NCBI GenBank assembly: GCA_021826035.1
Contig: JAKBBE010000023.1
Coordinates: forward strand, 1-32,867
Length of the DNA stretch: 32,867 bases
Reading direction: 5' to 3'
Source of the DNA: Pseudomonadota bacterium
GTDB taxonomy: Bacteria > Pseudomonadota > Gammaproteobacteria > Steroidobacterales > Steroidobacteraceae
Of the stretch, positions 23,829-32,310 are shown piece after piece; the first letter of the stretch is position 1; each line of letters opens with the position of its first letter. The notes under the pieces were generated by a model, which worked only from the letters and a program-made list of their open reading frames with translations, was not told the origin of the DNA and did no database searches. The translations under genes and the position numbers were made by a program.

Positions 23829-25486
23829 TGGCGGGCCACCGCCACGGTGAAACTGTCCTCGCCAATCACCCGACCCGGCAGACCCTGGGCGTGATAGCGC
23901 CGCCACACGGCCGGCGGGAAGAACGCCACGGCGTTGCGGCTGGCATCCCACTGCTGCACGAACTGCGCCGGTGTGGCGGTCAGCAGTCCCGGCTGCCAGC
24001 GCTCTCCCGGTCCGAGCTCCCCGGAGTAATTCACCAGCGTCAGCAGCCGGCCGAGGTACGGCGGAATGGTCTGGCGGTACTGGTTGACGCTGTAGAGCTT
24101 CGTGTCCGGATGCACCTCGGACTTGATCTGCTGCACCAGCTGATAGGCCGAGCGCGACGGCGGGATGACCGCGTACTGACAGAGCAGCGCCTGCCAGGCG
24201 AAGATGAAGGCGAGCGTGACGATGAGCGGGGTGGCGATACCGCCCGCCCCAGCCTCATCGGCATTCGGCGCAGTGCGTCCGCCAAACGCGCAGGCCGCCA
24301 CCGCCGCCAGCACGGCGGCGAGCGCCGCGGCGCCCCAGCCGATGGCATGCGGCGGGATGAACCCGTCGCGGTGATGCGAGTACACGAGCAGTCCGGCGGC
24401 CAGGAACACCGCGAGCCCCGCCGCGGCCCACACCGAGCGCTCGAGCACGCGCGGGCGGCGCGTCAGGTACACCCCGGTGAGCGCCGCGAGCGGCGGGAAC
24501 ACCGGCAGGATGTAGGTGGCGAGCTTCGAGTCCGAGAGGGAGAAGAAGATCACCGTCAGGAGCGAATACAGCAGCAGGAACTTCAGTGGTTTGAAGTGCG
24601 CCACCGGACCGGGCTCGTGCCAGGCCGCGCGCGCGGCGCGCGCGAGCGGGGCGAGCCACGCGAACGCCCCGATCACCAACAGCGCGATGAAGTACCACCA
24701 CGGCTCGACTCGCCGCGCCTCATCGGTGAGAAAGCGCTGGAAGTGCTCGTGGATGAAGAAGTACTCGGCGAACACGTGATTGCGCAGGGAGACGGCGACG
24801 AACCACGGCGCGGCGATGAGCACCATCAGCGGGATCCCGGTCAGCAGATGCAGCCGCCGCCAGGGACGTGCGTCGCGCTCGATCGCGGTGTAGCTGACGA
24901 GTGCGAGCCCCGCGAGCACGTACACCTCCAGCCCCTTGGTGAGCAGCGCAAGTGCCGCCATCGCCCAGGACAGCAGCATCCAGTTGCGCTCCGCGCCCGA
25001 GCCCTCCGGCGAGCATTGCGCGCGGGTGAAGGCGAGCACCATTGCGGTGAGCCAGAAGGTCAGTCCCGCATCGAGCAGGTCGAGATGACCAATGATGCCG
25101 AAATACGGACTCATCGCGAGCAGCGCGACCGCGAAGATGGCCGCGCGTCGGTCGTAGAGGCGTGCGAGCCACGCATAGATCAGCGCCAGGCAGCCGAAGC
25201 CGAGCCCGACGGTCCACAGGCGCGAGGACCAGTTGCTCAGCCCGAACACCGAGTACACGGTGGCGGTCGCCCAGTACTGCAGCACCGGCTTCTCGAAGTA
25301 CTTCAGCCCATCGAGGCGCGGCGTTACCCAGTTGCCACTGGCCACCATCTCACGCGGGATCTCCGCGTAGCGGCCCTCGTCCGGGTCGAACATCGGGCGC
25401 ACCTGCACCGTGACGAACCAGACGGCCGCCATCAGCACCCAGGCCCACCACCGCAACCGCTGCGTCCGCGCTTGCGCCGCACTCAT
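23825..25486 (-). CDS. arnT: ArnT, lipid A 4-amino-4-deoxy-L-arabinose transferase
   Basis: This 553-residue polytopic GT83 enzyme transfers Ara4N from undecaprenyl phosphate to lipid A phosphates on the periplasmic side. Helix 1 is followed by the catalytic first loop PMFDPDEGRYAEIPREM, which carries the conserved acidic residues. GNWVTPRLDGLKYFEKPVLQYW, split here only by wording, extends that loop. About 12 helices follow and then a C-terminal periplasmic domain, which ends with YHAQGLPGRVIGEDSFTVAV. Length matches the family. The ATG has GGGGGAG about 7 nt upstream, 33 nt after the dehydrogenase gene. A generic PMT-family lipid A modifier is the alternative; the complete arn set makes ArnT most likely. 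Confidence 0.92.
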   Translation of the reverse strand: MSAAQARTQRLRWWAWVLMAAVWFVTVQVRPMFDPDEGRYAEIPREMVASGNWVTPRLDGLKYFEKPVLQYWATATVYSVFGLSNWSSRLWTVGLGFGCLALIYAWLARLYDRRAAIFAVALLAMSPYFGIIGHLDLLDAGLTFWLTAMVLAFTRAQCSPEGSGAERNWMLLSWAMAALALLTKGLEVYVLAGLALVSYTAIERDARPWRRLHLLTGIPLMVLIAAPWFVAVSLRNHVFAEYFFIHEHFQRFLTDEARRVEPWWYFIALLVIGAFAWLAPLARAARAAWHEPGPVAHFKPLKFLLLYSLLTVIFFSLSDSKLATYILPVFPPLAALTGVYLTRRPRVLERSVWAAAGLAVFLAAGLLVYSHHRDGFIPPHAIGWGAAALAAVLAAVAACAFGGRTAPNADEAGAGGIATPLIVTLAFIFAWQALLCQYAVIPPSRSAYQLVQQIKSEVHPDTKLYSVNQYRQTIPPYLGRLLTLVNYSGELGPGERWQPGLLTATPAQFVQQWDASRNAVAFFPPAVWRRYHAQGLPGRVIGEDSFTVAVARQ

Positions 25487-25519
25487 AGACGCACTCCCCC
25501 CGTCACCGCCGCCAACCGC

Positions 25520-26578
25520 TCACAGCCCCGACGCCGAGGCGTTCAACGCGTTGAAGCTGCCGAGCTTGACGTAGAAATCGATCGTGCGGCGGATCGCAGT
25601 GTCCATGTCGGTGCGCGGGCGCCAGCCGAGATCTCGCTTGGCCGCCTCGATCGCCGGCACCCGCACCTGGATGTCCTGATAGTACTTGCCGTAGTACTCC
25701 CCGGCCGACACCTCGATGATCTCCGTGCCCTTGGCGGCATCGCGCAGATCGGGGAACTCCTGGGCGATGCGGATGGTGCGCTCGGCGAGATCGCGGATCG
25801 AAACGCAGTTGTCGGGATTGCCGATATTGAAGATCCGACGCGTGGCGCGCCCGTCGGTGTTCTCGAGGATGGTGAGCAGGCACTCGATGGCATCATCGAT
25901 GTAGGTGAACGAGCGCTTCTGATTGCCGCCGTCGACCAGTTTGATCGGCCGGCGGTACAGCACGTTGGAGAGGAACTGCGTGAACACCCGCGAGCTGCCC
26001 TCCTTCGGCTCCTCGATGTTGTCGAGGTTCGGACCGATGAAGTTGAACGGCCGGAACAGCGTGTAGTCGAGGCTGTCGCGCACGCCGTAGGCGTAGATCA
26101 CCCGGTCGAGCAGCTGCTTCGAGGCCGCATAGATCCAGCGCTGCTTGTTGATCGGTCCGTACACGAGCGGACTGCTCTCCTCGTCGAGCAGCGGATCGGG
26201 GGACATGCCGTAGAGCTCTGAGGTCGAGGGGAAAATCAGCCGCTTGCCGTACTTGACGCAGTGGCGCACGATCTCGACGTTCGCCTCGAAATCGAGCTCG
26301 AACACCTTCAGCGGATGGGTCACGTACTGGGCCGGATTGGCAATGGCGACCAGCGGCACCACCACATCGCACTTCTTGACGTGATACTCGACCCACTCCT
26401 TGTTGATGGTGATGTCACCCTCGACGAAGTGGAAGCGATTGTCCTTCGGCAGATCCCCGAGCTTGTTGTCCGAGAGATCGATTCCGTAGACCTCCCAATC
26501 GCGCTCGCGCAGGATCGCCCCGGTGAGCGCGCTGCCAATGAACCCATTCGCGCCGAGAATCATGATCTTAAGTGCCAT
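25520..26578 (-). CDS. arnA: UDP-glucuronate dehydrogenase (decarboxylating), stand-alone ArnA C-terminal half
   Basis: This 352-residue NAD-dependent SDR enzyme oxidatively decarboxylates UDP-glucuronate to UDP-4-keto-pentose. It aligns by eye with the C-terminal half of E. coli ArnA: ILGANGFIGSALT, HFVEGDITINKEWVEYHVKK and PSTSELYGM. S120, E121, Y150, K154 and R305 occupy the positions of ArnA S433, E434, Y463, the following lysine and R619, so the decarboxylation site is intact. There is no formyltransferase domain at its N-terminus. The ATG at 26578 has AAGGG about 5 nt upstream; the frame is open further upstream but that stretch is not homologous. It is the first gene of the arn operon. 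No UDP-glucose dehydrogenase gene is in the window. Confidence 0.94.
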   Translation of the reverse strand: MALKIMILGANGFIGSALTGAILRERDWEVYGIDLSDNKLGDLPKDNRFHFVEGDITINKEWVEYHVKKCDVVVPLVAIANPAQYVTHPLKVFELDFEANVEIVRHCVKYGKRLIFPSTSELYGMSPDPLLDEESSPLVYGPINKQRWIYAASKQLLDRVIYAYGVRDSLDYTLFRPFNFIGPNLDNIEEPKEGSSRVFTQFLSNVLYRRPIKLVDGGNQKRSFTYIDDAIECLLTILENTDGRATRRIFNIGNPDNCVSIRDLAERTIRIAQEFPDLRDAAKGTEIIEVSAGEYYGKYYQDIQVRVPAIEAAKRDLGWRPRTDMDTAIRRTIDFYVKLGSFNALNASASGL

Positions 26579-26660
26579 GGAAGCCCTTCGTGCCCGGTTC
26601 ACCCCGAGCGCACAATAAAAAAGAAGAATTTTAGCAGCTTCCCGCCGGCGCGCATGCGCA

Positions 26661-26700
26661 CTTGCCACCTGCGGCGGCACCCGCCGCCGCAGGTGGCAAG
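26661..26700 (-). terminator. Perfect 18-bp hairpin after the outer-membrane protein gene
   Basis: Arms at 26661-26678 and 26683-26700 are exact reverse complements around the 4-nt loop ACCC. The stem begins 17 nt past the stop of the minus-strand outer-membrane gene. A T-rich tract (minus strand, 26617-26636) follows about 25 nt later rather than at once, so it is not a textbook intrinsic terminator, but a stem this stable should stop or process the upstream transcript before the arn operon. A role as an arn leader element is the alternative. Confidence 0.6.
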
Positions 26701-26717
26701 TCCGAGCGGTGCAGCGC

Positions 26718-27398
26718 TCAGAAGCGCAGGCCCACCGTGAGCGGGACGAAGACCGTCGGCTGGGTGGTATTGATGCGCTGGTAGCGCGCCTCGATGAAGA
26801 AGGTCTGCCCGTCGCGCAGCAGAAAATCGAGCCCCACCCCCGCATTCCAGGACATGCGGGTGGAATTTCCACTCGCGACCACGATATCCCCGGGGATCAG
26901 CCCGTAGTTGCAGTAGCCGAACCACGGATCGCACACGTACGTGCCGTACGCGACGGTTTGAGTGAGGGCGACGTGCAGATGAGCGATGCCGACGCCGGCC
27001 AGCGCAAAGGCGCTCACCCACGGCGTGATGGGCCGCTTGAACTCCCCATCGATGTTCAGGCCGATCAGCTCGCCGTAGCCGCCATCGATTTGGGTCTGAT
27101 CGGCGAGTTCATTGATGGCGATCAGATTGCGGGTGGCATCGAACCGGCTGTACTCGAGGTCGGCCCGCAGCGCGAACGGTCCCTGCGGATCGGGCTTCCA
27201 GCTCAAGCCTCCGCCCAAGGTAACCCCGCCCTGAAAGTACGACGAGGTCGAGCCCACCGTCGGGCTGTAGCCGATCTGCAGATGCCAGTGCACCGGCTCG
27301 ACCGGCGCGAAGGTCTGATCATAGTACGTCTGCGCCAGCGCGCGGCCGGATAAGCCCAGCAGCGCCAGCGCGCCCAGCGGAAGAAAATGACGGTTCAC
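26718..27398 (-). CDS. Outer-membrane beta-barrel protein
   Basis: This 226-residue protein has a signal peptide (MNRHFLPLGALALLGLSGRA, cleavage likely after ALA at residues 20-22). The mature part has alternating hydrophobic strands, such as WHLQIGYSPTVG, FALRADLEYSRFDA, VSAFALAGVGIAHLHVAL and TFFIEARYQRIN, and ends VGLRF with the C-terminal Phe used by the Bam machinery. It resembles small eight-stranded OmpW/OmpA-like barrels, but I cannot name a subfamily. Two cysteines (CDPWFGYC) lie in a probable surface loop and may form a disulfide. The start is a GTG with AAGGAG about 9 nt upstream, 61 nt after the murJ stop. Confidence 0.82.
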   Translation of the reverse strand: MNRHFLPLGALALLGLSGRALAQTYYDQTFAPVEPVHWHLQIGYSPTVGSTSSYFQGGVTLGGGLSWKPDPQGPFALRADLEYSRFDATRNLIAINELADQTQIDGGYGELIGLNIDGEFKRPITPWVSAFALAGVGIAHLHVALTQTVAYGTYVCDPWFGYCNYGLIPGDIVVASGNSTRMSWNAGVGLDFLLRDGQTFFIEARYQRINTTQPTVFVPLTVGLRF

Positions 27399-27459
27399 GG
27401 GACGGACTCCTTAGGGCGCTCCCGGGCGCCTCACTGCGCCGCTCGCCGCGCCGCGGCCC

Positions 27460-29079
27460 TCAGGCCGCGCGCAGCTTGCGTTTGACGATGTGCGCAATGT
27501 CGCGCATCTCGGCGATACCGAGCGCCAGCGCACAAGCAAAGAACGCACCGGCGCCGGCGACGATGACCAGCGCCAGTGCACCGAGTTTCGCCCAGAACGG
27601 CCCGGACTGCCAGTGCGCGAGCGGCCAGTGCAGTCCGCCCCAGCAGATCAGCGCGAGCACCGCGCTGGCGACGCCCAGGCGCGCGAGCATCGAGAACATC
27701 TCGCGCGAGGCGAGCCGGCCGAGGTGGCGGCGCATCAGCGCATAGAGCACGAGGAAGTTCACCGTTGCCACCACGGCGACCGACAGCGCGAGCCCCCGCA
27801 CGCCCCAGTGCAGAACCTGGGTGGTGAACCAGCACAGCAGCAGATTCAGCCCCATCGCACTTAAGCTCACGACCATCGGCGTGCGGCGCCGGTCGATGGC
27901 GTAGAACGCATTCACCAGCACTTTCAACGCCGCATACCCACACAATCCGAGCGCGTAGAAGCGCAGCGCCGAGGCGGTCTGGCGCGCATCGTAGGGGCTG
28001 AAGCGGCCGTGTTGATAGAGCACCGAGACGATCGGGCCTGAGAGCACCATCAGGCCGATGGCCGCCGGAATCGTCATGAAGAACACCATGCGCAGCCCGC
28101 GCGCGAGCTCGCTGCGAAAGCGCTCCCGATCGCCGGCCACCGCCAGGCGCGAGAGCATCGGCAGCGAGACGGTGCCGAGCGCCACACCGAACATCCCGAT
28201 CGGGAACTGCATCAGCCGAAAGGCGTATCCCAGCCAGGAAATCGGCCCGTTGCCGAGCATCGAGGCGAACGCGGAATTCACCACCACGTTCACCTGCACG
28301 GTGCTCGCCGCGATCACCGAGGGCCCCATGATCAGCAGCATGGCCTTCACGCCCGGGTCGCGCCAGCGGAAGTCCGGCCGGTAGCGGTAGCCGAATCGGC
28401 GCAGAGAGGGGAGCTGCACGCCGAGCTGCAGCAGGCCCCCGACCAGCACGCCCACCGCGAGCGCGACGGTCGCCTTCGGCCCGAAGTGCGGATCGAGCCA
28501 CCAGCCAAGACCCGCCCCGGTGAGGATCAGACCGAGGTTGAAGAACGTCGAGGCGAGCGCCGGGACGCCGAACACGTTGCGCGCATTGAGCATGCCCATG
28601 ACGAGCGCGGCGAGCGACACGATCAGAATGAACGGATACATGATCCGCGTCAGCTCGACGGTGAGGGCCGCCTTGGCCGGCCCGAACCCCCACCCCAGCA
28701 ACGCCACCAGCCAGGGGGCGAGCAGGATCCCGATCAGCACCAGGATGCTCACCACCACCGCCGTCAACGTCACGACCTTGTTGGCGAGCTGCCAGGCGGT
28801 CGCATCGCCCTCGCGCGCCGCGGTCTTGCTGAACGTGGTGACGAACGCGGTCGAGAGCGCCCCCTCCCCCACCATGTCGCGCAGCAGATTCGGAATGCGA
28901 AAGGCGATGAAGAAGACGTCCATCAGCCGGCCGGCGCCAAAGAGCGCGGCAAAGACCTGCAGGCGCACCAGCCCGAGGATGCGGCTGCACAGCACCGCCA
29001 GCGCGACGACTCCGGCCGCCTTGGTATTGAGCCGCTCGCCCGGCGCGTCGGCGCGCGCCGCAGATTTCAGGGATGCCAT
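27460..29079 (-). CDS. murJ: MurJ, lipid II flippase
   Basis: This 539-residue MATE-like membrane protein flips lipid II for peptidoglycan synthesis. The N-terminal part has SRILGLVRLQVFAALFGAG and MDVFFIAFRIPNLLRDMVGEGALSTAF (given in two pieces: MDVFFIAFRIPNLLR, then GEGALSTAF), which hold the conserved arginines and aspartate of MurJ. About 14 hydrophobic helices follow, ending in a basic tail (HIVKRKLRAA). Length is within the family range. The ATG at 29079 (MASLKSAARA) is chosen; an earlier in-frame ATG adds Arg/Pro-rich, non-homologous residues. It is transcribed toward the outer-membrane gene. Its usual neighbour rpsT and the ribF-ileS group are not seen here. Confidence 0.95.
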   Translation of the reverse strand: MASLKSAARADAPGERLNTKAAGVVALAVLCSRILGLVRLQVFAALFGAGRLMDVFFIAFRIPNLLRDMVGEGALSTAFVTTFSKTAAREGDATAWQLANKVVTLTAVVVSILVLIGILLAPWLVALLGWGFGPAKAALTVELTRIMYPFILIVSLAALVMGMLNARNVFGVPALASTFFNLGLILTGAGLGWWLDPHFGPKATVALAVGVLVGGLLQLGVQLPSLRRFGYRYRPDFRWRDPGVKAMLLIMGPSVIAASTVQVNVVVNSAFASMLGNGPISWLGYAFRLMQFPIGMFGVALGTVSLPMLSRLAVAGDRERFRSELARGLRMVFFMTIPAAIGLMVLSGPIVSVLYQHGRFSPYDARQTASALRFYALGLCGYAALKVLVNAFYAIDRRRTPMVVSLSAMGLNLLLCWFTTQVLHWGVRGLALSVAVVATVNFLVLYALMRRHLGRLASREMFSMLARLGVASAVLALICWGGLHWPLAHWQSGPFWAKLGALALVIVAGAGAFFACALALGIAEMRDIAHIVKRKLRAA

Positions 29080-29283
29080 GGGCGGGGCGCTCAGCGTCGG
29101 CCCGCGCCGGGCGCTGCGGCCCCCGGTGCACGGCACTGCCCACCGCTCCGCGGAGCGAATCGCGCTGTCAATGCCCTGCTCATCTGCTCCGCCTGCCGAT
29201 GGATCGAGATGCGCCGAGCGACGGCGCGGTGATGCGAAGCATAACGGCGCGCGCCGCCTCGTGCACCCGGCAGCGCCCCCTGC

Positions 29284-30285
29284 TCAGAGCTCTGCGCCGA
29301 TCCGCACGACGTAGCGGCCTCTCGCCCGGCCGGCGATGAGCTCGTGAGCGGCCTCGGCCACCTGCTCCAGAGAGATCACCGAGCGCACCAGCCGCGACTC
29401 GAGGTGCGGCGGCTTCCAGGGACCGGCGAGCAGCCCCCAGAGCGCCTCGCGCCAGGGCCGCGGCACCTGCACGGAGTGGATGCCGAGCAAACTCACGCCG
29501 CGCAGAATCAGCGGCATCACCGAGGTGTGCAGCTGCGCGGACTGCGCCAGTCCGATGCAGGCGATGTTGCCCCAGGGCTTGACCGTGCGAGTCAGGTACG
29601 CCAACACCTCGCCGCCGAGATTGTCCACCGCACCGCCCCACACCGCTTTCTCGAGCGGTTTGGTGCCCAGATCGAGCGCGCTGCGCTCGAGCACGCTCGC
29701 CGCGCCAAGATCGCGCAGGTACGCGGCCGCCTCCGGTTTGCCGGTGAGCGCCGCGGTCTCGAAGCCCGCCCCGGCGAGGAGCATCAGAGCAACGCTGCCG
29801 ACCCCGCCGGTGGCGCCGGTCACCACGATCGGTCCCTGGGCCGGATCCTGATGGTTCTCGAGCATGCGCCGCAGCGCGAGCGCCGCGGTGAACCCGGCCG
29901 TGCCCAAGGCCATCGCTTCGAACAGACTCAATCCCGCCGGCAGTGCGAGCAGCGCATCGGCCGGTACGTGCGCGTACTCGGCGAGCCCGCCATCGAGCCA
30001 CTCCCCGAGACCGGCGCCCGTGGCGATCACCCGCGCCCCTGGCGCGAAAGCGCGATCCTCGCTCGCCTCGACCACGCCGGCCAGATCGATGCCGGCCACG
30101 CGCGGATAGCTGCGCATGATGGCGCCGCGGCCGGTGATGGCGAGCGCGTCCTTGTAGTTCAGCCCCGAATAGGCCACCCGGACGCACACCTCCCCGGCGG
30201 TGAGCGGCTGGCGCACGAGCGGCTCGAGCGTCGCGCGCACTCCGGCCGGCCCCTGATGGACACGTATGGCGTTGAACGAGGACAT
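29284..30285 (-). CDS. acuI: Acrylyl-CoA reductase / YhdH family quinone oxidoreductase
   Basis: This 333-residue NADPH-dependent medium-chain reductase is of the YhdH/AcuI type. Diagnostic pieces are SGLNYKDALAITGRG, MRSYPRVAGIDLAGVV, GLGEWLDGGLAEYAHV, IVVTGATGGVGSVAL (nucleotide binding) and LLGIHSVQVPRPWREALW. AcuI reduces acrylyl-CoA to propionyl-CoA, which detoxifies an intermediate formed from 3-hydroxypropionate or DMSP. The ATG at 30285 is the natural start. It is divergent from the PcaF-type thiolase across 119 bp. It is not closely related to the other oxidoreductase at 18422. Confidence 0.9.
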   Translation of the reverse strand: MSSFNAIRVHQGPAGVRATLEPLVRQPLTAGEVCVRVAYSGLNYKDALAITGRGAIMRSYPRVAGIDLAGVVEASEDRAFAPGARVIATGAGLGEWLDGGLAEYAHVPADALLALPAGLSLFEAMALGTAGFTAALALRRMLENHQDPAQGPIVVTGATGGVGSVALMLLAGAGFETAALTGKPEAAAYLRDLGAASVLERSALDLGTKPLEKAVWGGAVDNLGGEVLAYLTRTVKPWGNIACIGLAQSAQLHTSVMPLILRGVSLLGIHSVQVPRPWREALWGLLAGPWKPPHLESRLVRSVISLEQVAEAAHELIAGRARGRYVVRIGAEL

Positions 30286-30289
30286 GGGC

Positions 30290-30360
30290 GCATCCGGCGA
30301 ATTCGAAGGGCACCATTGTATCGGCGCGGCACGCCGCCGTGGATAAACCCGGCCGGATGC
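30290..30360. repeat. Widely spaced inverted repeat between divergent acuI and pcaF
   Basis: GCATCCGGC at 30290-30298 and GCCGGATGC at 30352-30360 are exact reverse complements separated by 53 nt, one near each divergent start. They could be two copies of an operator half-site, or chance in GC-rich DNA. No good -35/-10 pair is visible on either strand. Confidence 0.35.
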
Positions 30361-30404
30361 AGTAGTGTGTCGCGCCTTGTTTTTCAATTACTTGGGTAGC
30401 TGTG

Positions 30405-31610
30405 ATGACCCACGCACTCATCTGCGACGCCCTGCGCACACCGTTCGGCCGCTACGGCGGCGGGCTCGCCTCGGTCCGCACCGACGACTTGGCGGCCCTG
30501 CCGCTGCGCGCCCTGATGGAGCGCCATCCGGGACTCGACTGGGGACGGCTCGATGATGTGTCCCTCGGCTGCGCCAATCAGGCCGGCGAGGACAACCGCA
30601 ACGTGGCCCGCATGGCCGTGCTGCTCTCGGGTCTGCCCGAGAGCGTCCCGGCCTCCACGGTGAACCGGTTGTGCGGCTCGAGCCTCGATGCCGTTGCGAT
30701 CGCCGCCCGCGCCATCCTCGCCGGGGAGGCGGAGTTGATGATCGCCGGTGGCGTCGAGAGCATGAGCCGCGCCCCATTTGTGATGGGCAAAGCCGAACAG
30801 GCGTTCGAACGCAGTGCGAAGCTCGAGGACACCACCCTCGGCTGGCGCTTCATCAACCCCCTCATCCAGAGCCGCTTCGGCATCGACTCCATGGCGCAGA
30901 CCGCGGAGAACCTGGTGGCCGAGCGCGGCATTTCCCGAGCCGACCAGGACGCCTTCGCCCTGCGCAGCCAGCAGCGCTACGCACGGGCCCAGGCGCGCGG
31001 CTTCTTCGCCCGCGAACTCATTCCCGTGACCCTCGAGCGCCGCAAGCAACCGGCGCTGCGTATCGATGCGGACGAACATCCGCGTCCCGACTCGACGCTC
31101 GAGTCACTCGGCAAGCTCAAGGGGGTGGTCCGCCCGGACGGATCGGTGACCGCGGGCAACGCCTCAGGAATCAACGACGGTGCCGCCGCGGTGTTGCTGG
31201 CGAGCGAGGCTGCGGCGGCGCGGTACGGTCTGAGGCCACGCGCACGCATCCTCGGCAGCGCCGTTGCCGGCGTGCCGCCGCGCATCATGGGCATCGGACC
31301 TGCACCGGCCACGCGCAAGCTCCTCGAGCGCACCGGCATCGCCCTCGGCGCCATCGACGTGATCGAGTTGAACGAGGCATTTGCCGCGCAGTCCCTGGCC
31401 GTACTGCGAGAGCTCGGCCTGCCGGATGATGCAGAGCACGTCAATCCCAACGGCGGTGCCATCGCCGTGGGCCACCCGCTCGGGGCGAGCGGTGCACGTC
31501 TCGTGGCCACCGCGTTGAGTCAGCTCGAGGCCACCGGCGCGCGTCTCGCACTGTGCACGATGTGCATCGGCGTCGGCCAGGGCATCGCGCTGCTGCTCGA
31601 GCGGCTCTGA
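30405..31610 (+). CDS. pcaF: 3-oxoadipyl-CoA thiolase-type acetyl-CoA acyltransferase
   Basis: This 401-residue thiolase closely follows the PcaF/PaaJ pattern: ICDALRTPFGRYGGGLASVR, GCANQAGEDNRNVARMA, GVESMSRAPFVMGKAEQAF and DTTLGWRFINPLIQ. PcaF cleaves 3-oxoadipyl-CoA to succinyl-CoA and acetyl-CoA at the end of the beta-ketoadipate or phenylacetate routes. The nucleophile is C90 (NRLCGSSLDA; most PcaF proteins have CGSG), with the His in NPNGGAIAVGHPLGASGA and the second Cys in CTMCIGVGQG. The ATG at 30405 is preferred; a GTG directly before it is possible. No other aromatic-ring pathway gene is in view, so it stands alone here. It ends 4 nt from the convergent hydrolase gene. Confidence 0.92.
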   Translation: MTHALICDALRTPFGRYGGGLASVRTDDLAALPLRALMERHPGLDWGRLDDVSLGCANQAGEDNRNVARMAVLLSGLPESVPASTVNRLCGSSLDAVAIAARAILAGEAELMIAGGVESMSRAPFVMGKAEQAFERSAKLEDTTLGWRFINPLIQSRFGIDSMAQTAENLVAERGISRADQDAFALRSQQRYARAQARGFFARELIPVTLERRKQPALRIDADEHPRPDSTLESLGKLKGVVRPDGSVTAGNASGINDGAAAVLLASEAAAARYGLRPRARILGSAVAGVPPRIMGIGPAPATRKLLERTGIALGAIDVIELNEAFAAQSLAVLRELGLPDDAEHVNPNGGAIAVGHPLGASGARLVATALSQLEATGARLALCTMCIGVGQGIALLLERL

Positions 31611-31614
31611 GCCC

Positions 31615-32310
31615 TCAGCCGATCCGCACGCGCAGCGGCTGAAGGCCCGTGCTCACCGCCTCGATCAGATCGCCACGCTCGACGGCGCCGACGCCTGCGG
31701 GCGTGCCGGTGTAGATCAGATCGCCCGGCGCGAGCGCCCACGCCGCCGACAGGTGGGCGATGATCTCCGGCACGCTCCAGGTCATCTCCCCGAGCGCGCT
31801 GCTCTGGCGTTGCGCGCCGTTGACGCACAGGGAGATCTGCCCCTCCAGAATCGCCCCCGCCTGCGCCGCGAGGGTGATCGGTCCGAGCGGCGCGGCATGA
31901 TCGAACCCCTTGCCGATGCACCAGGGGGCCGAGCGCTTCTTCATCTCCGCCTGCAGATCCCGTCGGGTCATATCCAGTCCGACGGCATAGCCGAAGACGT
32001 GCCGCATCGCCTCATCGGCCGCGATGTCCCGCCCGCCGATTCCGATGGCGACCACCAGCTCGACTTCGTGATGAAAATTGTGCGTCAGACTCGGATAAGG
32101 CACCTCGCCCGTCGCGCCGGCCTCGACCGGCACGAGCGCATCGGCCGGCTTCATGAAGAACACCGGCGGCTCACGGCCCGTGCGGCCCATCTCCTGGGCA
32201 TGCGCCCGGTAATTCGAGCCCACGCAGTAGATTCGGTGGACCGGGAAGCGCGCAGTCGTTCCAACGACCGGGGCACTGACGGGCGGCGCAGGCGCAAACA
32301 CATAACTCAT
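31615..32310 (-). CDS. Fumarylacetoacetate hydrolase family protein
   Basis: This 231-residue enzyme hydrolyses a C-C bond in a beta-diketone-type substrate using a divalent metal. It has RIYCVGSNYRAHAQEMG, FFMKPADALVP, and the metal ligands E82 and E84 (HHEVELVVAIG) and D113 (GLDMTRRDLQ), followed by KGFDHAAPLGP and PGDLIYTGTPAGVG. Size and motifs fit the short FAH branch that includes fumarylpyruvate hydrolase of the gentisate route and acylpyruvases. The exact substrate cannot be told. It is convergent with the PcaF-type thiolase, so a shared aromatic-degradation theme is possible but they are not in one operon. Confidence 0.9.
   Translation of the reverse strand: MSYVFAPAPPVSAPVVGTTARFPVHRIYCVGSNYRAHAQEMGRTGREPPVFFMKPADALVPVEAGATGEVPYPSLTHNFHHEVELVVAIGIGGRDIAADEAMRHVFGYAVGLDMTRRDLQAEMKKRSAPWCIGKGFDHAAPLGPITLAAQAGAILEGQISLCVNGAQRQSSALGEMTWSVPEIIAHLSAAWALAPGDLIYTGTPAGVGAVERGDLIEAVSTGLQPLRVRIG

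Noticed and set aside
23828..26221. A 797-codon plus-strand open frame across arnT and the ArnA dehydrogenase half
   Set aside because: It spans two well-supported genes on the other strand and their gap; it has no family match and arises from GC-rich codon use.
27411..27430. Small GC hairpin (GGCGC and GCGCC arms) between murJ and the outer-membrane gene
   Set aside because: Only 5-bp arms and no T-run; expected often by chance at this GC content.
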